NCBI RefSeq assembly: GCF_000025965.1
Contig: NC_006513.1
Coordinates: forward strand, 2,046,001-2,110,000
Direction: 5' to 3'
DNA from: Aromatoleum aromaticum EbN1
Lineage (GTDB): Bacteria; Pseudomonadota; Gammaproteobacteria; Burkholderiales; Rhodocyclaceae
Length of the DNA stretch: 64,000 nucleotides
Each line of letters begins with the position of its first letter. Position 1 is the first letter of the stretch. The translations under genes were made by a program, and so were the position numbers. The notes beneath the pieces were generated by a model, which was not told where the DNA came from, searched no databases, and saw nothing but the letters and a program-made list of their open reading frames with translations. Positions 1-7,365 of the stretch are shown one piece after another.

Positions 1-1
1 G

Positions 2-646
2 TGGCTGCAGCAGTACCTCGGCTACACCGCCACGCTGGCGGGCTTCGTGCTGGCGCCCGTCGGCCTGCTCGCGATCCTGCTTTTGCCGGTCGTCGGCAAG
101 CAGGTGGGCCACCGGGACCCGCGCCAGCTCGCCACCCTCGCTTACCTGGTGTTCGCGCTGGTGCTGTGGATGCGCTCCGAATTCAACACCCAGGCCGACA
201 TGGCGACGCTCATGCTACCCACCCTCATCCAGGGCGCGGCCATGGCGTTCTTCTTCATCCCGCTGGTGTCCCTGACGCTCTCCGATCTCTCGCCGGACCG
301 CGTACCGGCCGCCTCGGGCCTGTCCAATTTCGCCCGCATCACCGCCGGCGCCTTCGGCACCTCGATCGCCACCACGCTGTGGGAGGACCGCGCCGCGCTG
401 CATCACGCCCAGCTCACCGAAGCCGTCACCGCCGGCAGCAACGCCACGGCCCAGGCGCTGGACGGCCTCGCGGCGAGCGGCTTCAGCACGCAGCAGGCGC
501 TCGCGCAGGTGAATCGCCTCGTGGACCAGCAAGCGTTCATGCTCGGCGCCGACGACGTCTTCCGTGCCTCGGCGATACTCTTCCTGCTGCTCATCGGAGT
601 GGTCTGGCTGGCACGGCCCGCCCGGAGTGGAGCGGCCGCCGGATGA
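2..646 (+). CDS. MFS drug-efflux transporter, C-terminal part (DHA2/EmrB-QacA type), partial
   Basis: This is the end of a major facilitator transporter whose start lies before the window; the frame is open from base 2. The opening residues (WLQQYLGYTATLAG) match the loop and helix seen in EmrB-type proton/drug antiporters of the DHA2 (14-helix) family. Further hydrophobic segments follow, then a conserved-looking stretch (PAASGLSNFARITAGAFGTS), an exposed Ala/Gln-rich loop, a last helix (ASAILFLLLIGVVWLA) and a short tail. The protein would sit in the inner membrane and probably work with a membrane-fusion partner, which is not visible here. The substrate cannot be told from this fragment. 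Confidence 0.85.
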   Translation, partial: WLQQYLGYTATLAGFVLAPVGLLAILLLPVVGKQVGHRDPRQLATLAYLVFALVLWMRSEFNTQADMATLMLPTLIQGAAMAFFFIPLVSLTLSDLSPDRVPAASGLSNFARITAGAFGTSIATTLWEDRAALHHAQLTEAVTAGSNATAQALDGLAASGFSTQQALAQVNRLVDQQAFMLGADDVFRASAILFLLLIGVVWLARPARSGAAAG

Positions 647-740
647 GCGGTTCGTCGAGGCGTGCGCGGTGCTGAACCGGATCGTGCGCCTCGCGTAAGG
701 TCGCGAGCGCGCAGTCTTGGTGAAGGGCCGCAGTGTGCTA

Positions 741-763
741 AGGTGTTACCTGGTATCACACCT
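741..763. promoter_or_regulatory. Inverted repeat upstream of the ParD-like gene, candidate autoregulatory operator
   Basis: The arms AGGTGT and ACACCT flank an 11-base centre that itself holds TACC-T-GGTA. The repeat ends 11 bases before the start codon of the antitoxin gene. Ribbon-helix-helix antitoxins usually repress their own operon through such sites, so this is the likely operator; that role is inferred. Confidence 0.45.
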
Positions 764-774
764 GAGAACGCGCC

Positions 775-1065
775 ATGCCGACCACCGCTGCCAAGACGGT
801 ATCCGTAAAGCTCGACGACGAGATGCGGGACCGCATCAAGCATCTTGCCGAGACTCGTCATCGCACCACGCATTGGGTGATGCGGGAGGCGATCCAGCAG
901 TACGTCGAGCGCGAGGAAAAGCGCGAGGCATTCCGGCAGGCGACCCTGGCAGCCTGGGAGGAATATCAGGAAACAGGCGTATCCGTAGCCGCGGACGAGG
1001 TCACCGCTTGGCTCGAAACCTGGGGTGAAAGCAACGAGCAAGCCGCGCCCAAATGCCGCAAGTGA
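775..1065 (+). CDS. Ribbon-helix-helix (CopG/ParD-like) antitoxin
   Basis: This 96-residue protein has a short N-terminal beta strand (KTVSVKLDDEMRDRIKHLAE) followed by two helices, the usual CopG/Arc-type ribbon-helix-helix DNA-binding fold, within about residues 7-48. The charged C-terminal half would wrap the partner toxin. It overlaps the downstream ParE-like gene by 13 bases, so the two are translated together. It should neutralise that toxin and repress the operon, probably through the inverted repeat just upstream. The subgroup name is by similarity only. Confidence 0.8.
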   Translation: MPTTAAKTVSVKLDDEMRDRIKHLAETRHRTTHWVMREAIQQYVEREEKREAFRQATLAAWEEYQETGVSVAADEVTAWLETWGESNEQAAPKCRK

Positions 1066-1346
1066 GATTCGCGCCTGCGGCGCTGCGCGACCTGGAGCGG
1101 CTGCGCGACTTCCTGCGTCCGAAGAATCCCGCGGCCGCAAAGCGGGCTGCTGCGGCAATCATCAAGGCAGTTCAGGTTCTCGGACAACAACCGCACATCG
1201 GCCGCCCGGTGGCCGATCTGCCCGAGGAATTCCGGGAGTGGCCGATCGAATTCGGCGACAGCGGGTATGTGGCGAGGTATCGCTACGACGCGAACGAAGA
1301 CGTGATCATCTTGGGGATTCGTCACCAGAAAGAGGCGGGTGAGTAG
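1053..1346 (+). CDS. RelE/ParE-family toxin
   Basis: The product is 97 residues long and starts VRFAPAALRDLERLRDFLRPKNPAAAKRAA, the amphipathic helical hairpin typical of ParE/RelE toxins. It ends with the beta-strand core and the usual YVARYRYDANEDVIILGIRHQKE, where Arg and His residues near the C-terminus are characteristic. ParE members poison DNA gyrase while RelE members cut mRNA on the ribosome. The RHH-type antitoxin and the overall pattern favour ParE, but the target is not proven. It forms a two-gene operon with the antitoxin. Confidence 0.8.
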   Translation: MPQVRFAPAALRDLERLRDFLRPKNPAAAKRAAAAIIKAVQVLGQQPHIGRPVADLPEEFREWPIEFGDSGYVARYRYDANEDVIILGIRHQKEAGE

Positions 1347-1824
1347 TGGATTTGTCGCGCCGTTTTCTCAAAGTGCGTCCGACGTTACACGTGTCGCGGC
1401 AATTCTTGTAACGGCCGGAACGGCCGTCTATACCACGCACAAGATCTGAGGGCGACAGCGGCCAGCGAACAACTGGCCGAACATCAATTCCAGCAATCCA
1501 ACCGGTGGTAACAGGCCGGCCACCGGTTGGCAGCCTCAATGAAGGCACGGGGTTTGGCTTCGTACAGAAGCCGCGATTGCGTCGCGGACTTCCCGGATCT
1601 CGGGATCAGCAGCAGTATCGGCGGATCAACGGGCTCGCACCGTCACGCCGGACGAAACCGGCGGAGGCGTTCTCAGGACGCCGTTACCTGGATTGGCATT
1701 GATGTTGAGTTGCGTGGAATGATGCGTGAGTAGGGAACTGCTTTCCACTGCCGGTACCGTGCGGTCTTCGCCTGAAAGCGGGCTGCCCGGGGGTGTCAGG
1801 ATTTCTGTGTGTGAGGCGTGAAGA
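1347..1824. other. Gene-free stretch between the ParDE-like module and the 46-bp palindrome
   Basis: No open frame here has recognisable protein character or a convincing ribosome binding site. The base composition is less GC-rich and more irregular than the flanking core genome, which fits decayed or inserted DNA. Nothing identifiable was seen. Confidence 0.5.
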
Positions 1825-1870
1825 GACTGTTCCAACGGGGCCGCCTGCAGGCGGCCCCGTTGGAACAGTC
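1825..1870. repeat. Perfect 46-bp palindrome (23-bp arms, no loop)
   Basis: The left arm starts GACTGTTCCAACGG and the right arm is its exact reverse complement, meeting at a central CTGCAG; every one of the 23 base pairs matches. As RNA it would be a very stable GC-rich hairpin, and as DNA it could extrude a cruciform. There is no T-run after it, so it is not a classic intrinsic terminator. It lies just outside the insertion sequence and may be a terminus or target of mobile DNA. Confidence 0.9.
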
Positions 1871-1879
1871 GGTAGTCAT

Positions 1880-3274
1880 TTTAACGTGAAAGAACCTACT
1901 TCCAGGGCGGCCGACGCCCTGACCCCCGAAGATCATATTTTTGAGAAACGGGTGAATCAGGCTTCGGCGGGAATGAAACCGAAGCGAGTCAGAGCCTTGA
2001 TCCAGCGAGGAGCGTTGCGTTGAACGGAGAGGGCTTCATAGTCGGTGGCGGAATCCCGATAAGGTTCGCGCCGTTTGAGCATGAAGAAGATGGTGCGCAA
2101 GATTTTGTGACCCAAAGCCACGACGGAACGTTTGTGGCCGCGTCGCACGATGAGGGACTGGAACTTCGACTGCAAGACCGACTTGGTACGGCTGGCGGCA
2201 TGACGAACTCGCAGAGGAGGCGCCGGACATAGAGGTTGCCCTTGCGGAGGCGTCCGGATTTGCGTTTGCCCGCCGACTCGTTGTTGCCCGGGCAGATGCC
2301 GACCCAGGAGGCCAGGCGATCGGCGCTGCCGAAGGCCTCCATGTCGGTGCCGATTTCCACCAGCAGCATGGCCGCGCCGATCAGATCGACGCCGGGCAGG
2401 GTTTGCAGCAAGGCCAGCGCGTTTCGCTCGTCCTTGAGCCCCTCGAGAAGTCGCGCATCGAAGCGCGCAATGCGCGCTTCGATCTCCTCGACATGGTGCA
2501 TCAGTTCGTCGAGCACGAAGCGATGGCTGTCGGTCAGTTCCCCCTGCAAGGCATCGAAGATTTCCTCGCGACTGGCCTTGAGTCGCCGACTGGCGAACTG
2601 GAGCACCTCGTTCGGCGAGTGCCCTTCGATGATGGCCTTGACCATGGCGCGTGCCGACTGACCATGCAGATCGCTCACCACCACGCCCAGGCGGATGCCG
2701 CCGTCGGTCAGCACCTTGTGCAGGCGGTTCTTCTCGGCGGCCAGTTGGCCCACCAGCTTCTGCCGCTGCCGCGAGATCAGGCGCAACTCGCGCAGTCTTG
2801 CCGGCGGCACGAACGAGCCGCGCAGCAATCCGGCACGCGAGAGCGTGGCCAGCCATTGGGCATCGCCGACGTCCGTCTTGCGCCCCGGGACATTCTTGAC
2901 GTGACGGGCATTGACCACCTGCCCGCGAATGCCCACGGCTTCCAGGGCGGCATACGGACTCTTCCAGTAAATGCCCGTGCTCTCCATCACCACTTCGTCC
3001 GGCGAGAGGGCCGCCACCCAGTCGGCCAGTGCGCGCCGATCGCGTTTGAACGCACCGAATTGCCGCTGTTCGATACGCGTCGTGCCGTCGGCCTCTTCGA
3101 GGATCGCGCAGGCCGTAATTTGCGCCTGATGCACATCCAGTCCGATGACTCGTTTGTGTAGCGCTACCAGTTCCATGCCATCTCCCGTCGAATTACACTC
3201 AACAGTGGAAGGGGGCGGGTGCCAGAACTGAAAGTGCCTGAAGGCGACAAGTCGCCGACGGCCTGTTTAACGTG
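1880..3274 (-). mobile_element. IS110-family insertion sequence, probably inactive (limits approximate)
   Basis: The element is defined by a frameshifted DEDD transposase on the minus strand. A 9-base direct repeat, TTTAACGTG, occurs at 1880-1888 and again at 3266-3274, bracketing about 1.38 kb, which is a normal size for the family. A small hairpin (AGGGCG/CGCCCT) lies at 1904-1920 near one end, and a palindrome (GGCGACAAGTCGCC) at 3243-3256 near the other. IS110 elements do not normally have long terminal inverted repeats, and none were seen. The exact ends are therefore uncertain. Confidence 0.6.
1957..3176 (-). pseudogene. IS110-family (DEDD) transposase, frameshifted
   Basis: The N-terminal part begins MELVALHKRVIGLDVHQAQI and carries the acidic residues expected of DEDD transposases: the Asp in GLDVH, the Glu in VVMESTGIYW and the Asp residues in KTDVGDAQWLA. 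The C-terminal transposase_20 domain follows (LPGVDLIGAAMLLVEIG, SWVGICPGNNESAGKRKSG). After NLYVRRLLCEF the frame runs into Ser/Pro-rich nonsense and stops at 1989. The proper continuation (HAASRTKSVLQSKFQSLIVR to FGFIPAEA) is in another frame ending at 1957. One missing base near 2203 explains this, so the gene is probably dead unless the base is a sequencing error. Restored, it would encode about 406 residues. Confidence 0.85.
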
Positions 3275-3528
3275 CGCTCTCTATGGAAGCAATCCGGGGT
3301 ACGAGTCAGTTCGGCGGGTCACGTTAGCTTGCGGGGTCGAGCCGCCAAAAAATTGCGCGATCTCTTCCCGCCTCCTTCCACCCCGAATTCTCTTTCATCA
3401 TCAGGGGTGGCGGCCATCGCAATCACCGTTAGCCGGAAGCATGCTTACCAGAACAGGCTTTCCAGTTCGTCCGTTTCCCCCAATGGCCGGCGGTGGGCGA
3501 GCGCGGCGAGGTCTTCCGCGCCCATGTG
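3275..3528. other. Gene-free stretch between the insertion sequence and the PIN pseudogene
   Basis: The frames here are short or are shadows of each other and none has recognisable protein character. No promoter or repeat stands out. It may be debris left beside the insertion sequence. Confidence 0.45.
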
Positions 3529-3944
3529 TCAGCGGATGGCGACGAAGATGGCGGCGGGCGGCAGGATGGGGATGCCGTGCCACGGGTGCAGACTGGTCAG
3601 GTGCGGGTCGCTGGCAACGATGAGTTCGGCTTCGGCGGCTTCGGCGAGGGCGAGAAATTTGTTGTCCTCAGGATCGATGCATTCGCTGACCGTATGCCTG
3701 ATTTCCACCCGGATCGATCGCTCGTGAAGCCGGCCAGGAAGGCGCGGCGATCGTCGGGCGTGGCGTAGCGGTCGAATTTCGGCCGTGACAGAACCGTTTC
3801 CAGCTCGGCGAGGGTGGCTTCCGAGACGCAGACGTCGAAGTGCAGGAGCGCCTTTTCGAGCGTCAGTGCCGGGGTGGAGTCGGGCCGGATGGCGGCGCTG
3901 ACCAGGACCCCAGTGTCGATGACGACGGGCCTAGCGAAGCTCAT
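3529..3944 (-). pseudogene. PIN-domain toxin-like protein (COG1569 type), frameshifted
   Basis: The start (FARPVVIDTGVLVSAAIRPDS, then a helix leading to LAELETVLSRPKFDRY) is that of PIN-family putative toxins, with the first catalytic Asp in VIDTG. The frame then breaks after FLAGFT. In a second frame the rest of the domain is intact: IRVEIRHTVSECIDPEDNK, FLALAEAAEAELIVASDPHL and a tail ending at 3529, including the DPEDNKFLALA and VASD acidic motifs. One missing base near 3723 accounts for the break. It overlaps the Phd-like antitoxin gene by 14 bases. It is either a true pseudogene or a sequencing error. Confidence 0.8.
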
Positions 3945-4206
3945 GCACGAGGCGGTTTACGTCGTCGTCGCTCAATTCCCCGGCCGTGTTGCCGGCACGT
4001 TGCGCAACTTGCTGGCGGTACTGCGCATACCAGCGCGCGGCGTCTTCCCGGCGCTTGCGCAGATCGAGCACTTCCTGCATGTCGTGCTCGGAGACGACGT
4101 AGGCGACCACGCGGCCGCGACGGGTGACCTGGACGGGTTCGCGCTGGGAGCGGTCGATCAACTCGCCGAACCGGTTCTGTGCCTCGACTGAGGTGTAGGT
4201 GATCAT
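3931..4206 (-). CDS. Phd/YefM-family antitoxin
   Basis: The product starts MITYTSVEAQNRFGELIDRS, followed by EPVQVTRRGRVVAYVVSEHD, the standard Phd/YefM fold that binds DNA with its N-terminal part. The C-terminal helical tail would hold the toxin. The start at 4206 is chosen over one four codons upstream because GGAG lies 7 bases before it. Its partner is the overlapping PIN-domain gene. Because that gene is frameshifted, the antitoxin may now be an orphan kept as a regulator or a decaying remnant. Confidence 0.8.
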   Translation of the reverse strand: MITYTSVEAQNRFGELIDRSQREPVQVTRRGRVVAYVVSEHDMQEVLDLRKRREDAARWYAQYRQQVAQRAGNTAGELSDDDVNRLVHELR

Positions 4207-4366
4207 GGAGGACTCCATGAACTGGCTATGTCAGGTGAAACGAGCGTATCACGAAGCCGTCCGTGCCAGCACCCCGATGGTCGGCGCCCAGTCGTCGCCG
4301 GGCTTCTTCTTGCGCGTGACCAAGGGGAAATCGTGGCCTGTCCCCAATTCCCCTCCTACAACTTCG

Positions 4367-4762
4367 TCAGCCCGCAGTGAGCGCAACAGCGATGTCTGGG
4401 AACGCACGTAGTACTTTGCCGTCCATGGTCACAAGTTTTGTGTGCAGTCTCATCGCCAGCGCCACGAACTCGCAGTCGTATGCGGAGCATTCACTGCTGC
4501 GCACCAATTCCAGGACGCTGCGCGAGTCCACTTCGTACTCGGTCCCGCTGAGCAAGCCCTCGGCCTCGCTCTGGATATCGATCGCTTGATCGAAGCTGAG
4601 TGTTCCTCGCCTCAGATAGCCGGCCAGAATGTTTCGAAACTCGCTCCGCCAAAGGATTGGCGCAGCCCAATCCGGACTGCTTTCCAGCAACGCTTCTGCC
4701 TCTGACGTGTACTCCCCGGGAAGGTACAAGTACGCCAGAACGTTCGAGTCGACAACGATCAT
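4367..4762 (-). CDS. PIN-domain ribonuclease toxin (VapC-like)
   Basis: This 131-residue protein has all four acidic PIN residues in the right order: Asp5 (VVDSNVLAY), Glu41 (WRSEFRN), Asp96 (SAYDCEFVALA) and Asp114 (VTMDGKVL). VapC toxins use these to bind Mg2+ and cut specific RNAs, often initiator tRNA. Its start overlaps the stop of the upstream antitoxin gene by four bases (ATGA), showing translational coupling. Unlike the neighbouring PIN gene it is intact, so this module may be functional. Confidence 0.85.
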   Translation of the reverse strand: MIVVDSNVLAYLYLPGEYTSEAEALLESSPDWAAPILWRSEFRNILAGYLRRGTLSFDQAIDIQSEAEGLLSGTEYEVDSRSVLELVRSSECSAYDCEFVALAMRLHTKLVTMDGKVLRAFPDIAVALTAG

Positions 4763-5001
4763 GGACGTCCTTGCCTCTTCAGGGCATCGATGTCGCGCGC
4801 TCGAAACGTCGCAGTGATCCCCGCCCGCAACTCGCGTGCTCGGGCAAGCCGCTCACTGGGAGCTATCCTGGTCGGCGTGAGCACCGTTTCAAGGCACACG
4901 ATCGCCTCACTGTTGAGGCTGCGGCGATGCGCCTCGGCCGCCGCCTTCAGCCGCTCATATACTTGGTCCGGAATGTTCTTCAACGTCAGCGTCGTAGGCA
5001 T
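4759..5001 (-). CDS. FitA/VapB-like ribbon-helix-helix antitoxin
   Basis: The 80-residue product begins MPTTLTLKNIPDQVYERLKA and continues AHRRSLNSEAIVCLE, the FitA/Arc-type ribbon-helix-helix signature. The start at 5001 is preferred to upstream in-frame starts because GGAGA lies 5 bases before it and the family begins here. It should bind and silence the downstream VapC-like toxin and repress the shared promoter. A good promoter and a short palindrome lie directly upstream. Confidence 0.8.
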   Translation of the reverse strand: MPTTLTLKNIPDQVYERLKAAAEAHRRSLNSEAIVCLETVLTPTRIAPSERLARARELRAGITATFRARDIDALKRQGRP

Positions 5002-5026
5002 GGCAGTCTCCAACCAGAATGGCACC

Positions 5027-5069
5027 GTAACGGTTACCGCAGTATATCGGGGCACCACGTGCAGGCCAA
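5027..5069 (-). promoter_or_regulatory. Promoter and operator-like palindrome of the vapBC-like module
   Basis: On the minus strand a -35 box TTGGCC (5069-5064) is separated by exactly 17 bases from a -10 box TATACT (5046-5041). Just downstream lies the palindrome GTAAC-C-GTTAC (5037-5027), about 25 bases before the antitoxin start. This is where an autorepressing antitoxin would be expected to bind. Confidence 0.5.
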
Positions 5070-5170
5070 TCTCGGGAACCGGGTCTTGCAACGCAACATC
5101 ACCCTTCCCGGATTGTTAAACGCATCGGCAAAGCCCAGTCCCTTCCACTGCGCAGTCAGCAGCCAGCGAG

Positions 5171-5257
5171 CGTAGGACGGAAAAGCGCAGCGCCTTCCGC
5201 CGAATCCCGGCCGGGCACATACGGCGGATAACGCCTTCGGCTCATCCGCCCTACGCA
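5171..5257. repeat. Two REP-like palindromic units
   Basis: One unit pairs GGCGGAT (5223-5229) with ATCCGCC (5244-5250) around an inner GCC-TTC-GGC hairpin. The other pairs CGGAA (5178-5182) with TTCCG (5195-5199) around GCGC-A-GCGC. Both have the look of dispersed extragenic palindromes common in proteobacterial intergenic DNA. The rest of the 5002-5423 gap shows no gene. Confidence 0.55.
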
Positions 5258-5423
5258 ATTCGAGGTGCCGGCACCAATCGACCCCCCCAGCAGAGCTATT
5301 CGCAGACTCTGAGCGTCACCCCGAGCGCGTTGCCAACGTCCCCGGCGTCTGCCCGCACCCCCGCTTTGCGCATACAGTAGCGATTCGAACGCCCCGTTCC
5401 AGGCGGATTGCGGAGGAATCGCC

Positions 5424-6665
5424 ATGTCGTCCATCCCGGTGCCGCTCACATTGCCCGATCTCGTCGCCGCGCGCGAACGCATCCGCGATGCGGTCGTCCG
5501 TACCGGCCAGTGGCAGAATGACGCGCTGTCCGACGAACTCGGCGTGCCGCTGCAACTGAAGCTCGAAAACATGCAGCGCACCGGCTCGTTCAAGCTGCGC
5601 GGCGCGACGCACAAGATCGGCCGCCTGCTGGAAGCCGGTGCTCGGCCCGCCGGCGTCGTCGCGGCGTCGGCCGGCAACCACGCGCAGGGCGTTGCGCGCG
5701 CGGCTGCGCGGGTCGGCCTCGGGGCGGTCGTCGTGATGCCGGCGAACGCGCCGCTGACGAAGATCCAGGCGTGTCGCAAGCTCGGTGCCGACGTGCGCCT
5801 CGTCGGCGACACGCTCGAAGCCGCCAGCGACGAAGCGCGCCGGCTGGCCGACGGCGAAGGGCTCGCGCTGATCCATCCCTACGACGACTGGGACGTGATC
5901 GCCGGCCAGGCGAGCTGCGGCCTGGAGATGCTCGAAGACGCGCCGGACATGACCGTCGCGATCGTGCCGCTCGGCGGCGGCGGGCTGCTCTCCGGCGTCG
6001 CGCTGGCGCTGAAGCTGCAGAATCCGGCGATCCGCGTCATCGGCGTGCAGACCGACGCGGTCGCGCCGTGGCGGCATTTCTTGCGCGACGGCACCCTCGA
6101 GGCGGTGCGGCCGGACGCCCACACGATCGCCGACGGCATCAAGGTGAAACGGCCGGGAATGCTGACGCGGCAGGTGATCGCGCGCCACGTCGACGACATC
6201 GTCACCGTCGACGACAACGCGATCGCCGAGGCGATCGTCACGCTGCTCGAACGCACGCGCACGATCGGCGAAGGTGCGGGCGTGGTCGGGCTCGCGGCGC
6301 TGCTGCAGCGCAAGGTCCGCCTCGGGCCCGACGACCGCGCGGTGGTCGTGATTTCGGGCGGCAACGTCGATATGACGCTCGTCGGGCGTTCGATCGACTA
6401 CGGCCTCGCGTCGAGCGGGCGGCTGATGAGCGTCGCGGTGATGATTTCCGATGCGCCGGGCCAGTTGCTCGCGCTGCTGGCGACAGTCGCCGAACTCGGC
6501 ATGAACGTGCGCCATGTCGAGCACCGCCGCGGCGAACTGCACGTCGCGGTCGGCATGACCGAAGTGATCCTGCAGATCGAGACGCGCGATGCCGAGCACC
6601 AGCACGCGCTGCTGACGCACTTTGCCGCCCAGGGCCTTGCCGTGCGCAACCTGCTCGCGGGATGA
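5424..6665 (+). CDS. ilvA: Threonine ammonia-lyase (threonine dehydratase) with ACT domain
   Basis: This pyridoxal-phosphate enzyme deaminates L-threonine to 2-oxobutanoate, the first step to isoleucine. The PLP lysine is Lys57 in GSFKLRGA. The phosphate-binding and active-site loops are SAGNHAQGVA and the Gly-rich GGGGLLSG. An ACT regulatory domain fills the last 80 or so residues (MISDAPGQLLALLATVAELG). At 413 residues it matches the single-ACT type rather than the about 514-residue E. coli IlvA. The start has a strong GGAGGAA site. Serine racemase-like activity is possible but less likely. Confidence 0.9.
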   Translation: MSSIPVPLTLPDLVAARERIRDAVVRTGQWQNDALSDELGVPLQLKLENMQRTGSFKLRGATHKIGRLLEAGARPAGVVAASAGNHAQGVARAAARVGLGAVVVMPANAPLTKIQACRKLGADVRLVGDTLEAASDEARRLADGEGLALIHPYDDWDVIAGQASCGLEMLEDAPDMTVAIVPLGGGGLLSGVALALKLQNPAIRVIGVQTDAVAPWRHFLRDGTLEAVRPDAHTIADGIKVKRPGMLTRQVIARHVDDIVTVDDNAIAEAIVTLLERTRTIGEGAGVVGLAALLQRKVRLGPDDRAVVVISGGNVDMTLVGRSIDYGLASSGRLMSVAVMISDAPGQLLALLATVAELGMNVRHVEHRRGELHVAVGMTEVILQIETRDAEHQHALLTHFAAQGLAVRNLLAG

Positions 6666-6740
6666 TCCGCATTCCCCGGCCAGGCCATCCGCGCCGCTGC
6701 TAGAATCGCGGCTTTCCCTTTGCCGCTACAGGATATTGCC

Positions 6741-7352
6741 GTGCAGATCGTCTGTCTCGACCTCGAAGGTGTGCTGGTCCCCGAAATCTGGATCGAATTC
6801 GCCGAGCGTACCGGCATCCCCGAGCTGCGTCGCACGACCCGCGACGAGCCGGACTACGACACGCTGATGAAGTACCGGCTGAACATTCTCGCCGAGCGCA
6901 AGCTCGGCCTGCCGGACATCCAGGAAGTCATCTCCAGCATGGGGCCGATGGCCGGCGCGCGCGAATTCCTCGACGCGCTGCGCGAGCGCTACCAGGTCGT
7001 GATCCTGTCCGACACCTTCCAGGAGTTCGCCAAGCCGCTGATGAAGCAGCTCGGCTGGCCGACGCTGCTGTGTCACCGCCTCGAAGCCGATGCGAACGGC
7101 GTGCTCGTGAACTACCACCTGCGCATGCCGGACCAGAAGCGCGAGGCGGTCAAGCGCTTCAAGGAGCTGAACCTGACGGTGGTCGCGGCCGGCGACTCGT
7201 ACAACGACACCGCGATGCTGGGTGAAGCGCATGGCGGCATCCTGTTCCATCCGCCGGAGAGCGTTATCCGCGAATTCCCGCAGTTTCCGGTGACGTGCAG
7301 CTACGCCGAGCTGCGCCGCGAGATCGACAAGGCTTTCGCCCGCGTCGCCTGA
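6741..7352 (+). CDS. thrH: ThrH-type phosphoserine phosphatase / homoserine phosphotransferase
   Basis: A HAD-superfamily enzyme of 203 residues. The nucleophile motif is at the very N-terminus (VCLDLEGVLVPEIWIEFAE), followed by motif II VVILSDTFQEF and the acidic motif AAGDSYNDTAMLGEA. The arrangement is that of Pseudomonas ThrH, which removes phosphate from phosphoserine and can pass it to homoserine. The GTG start at 6741 is chosen because the family begins at this point and AGGA lies 7 bases upstream. The next gene, purU, follows 13 bases later, so they probably share a transcript linking serine and one-carbon metabolism. Confidence 0.88.
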   Translation: MQIVCLDLEGVLVPEIWIEFAERTGIPELRRTTRDEPDYDTLMKYRLNILAERKLGLPDIQEVISSMGPMAGAREFLDALRERYQVVILSDTFQEFAKPLMKQLGWPTLLCHRLEADANGVLVNYHLRMPDQKREAVKRFKELNLTVVAAGDSYNDTAMLGEAHGGILFHPPESVIREFPQFPVTCSYAELRREIDKAFARVA

Positions 7353-7365
7353 CCGGGGCCTCGTC

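Noticed and set aside
1989-2206. C-terminal end of the 395-residue transposase frame
   Set aside because: It is Ser/Pro-rich nonsense; the conserved end lies in a second frame, so the gene is treated as frameshifted. A programmed frameshift was considered, but no slippery heptamer was seen at the break.
3243-3256. The palindrome GGCGACAAGTCGCC as an independent operator
   Set aside because: It lies inside the likely insertion-sequence end and is best read as part of that element.
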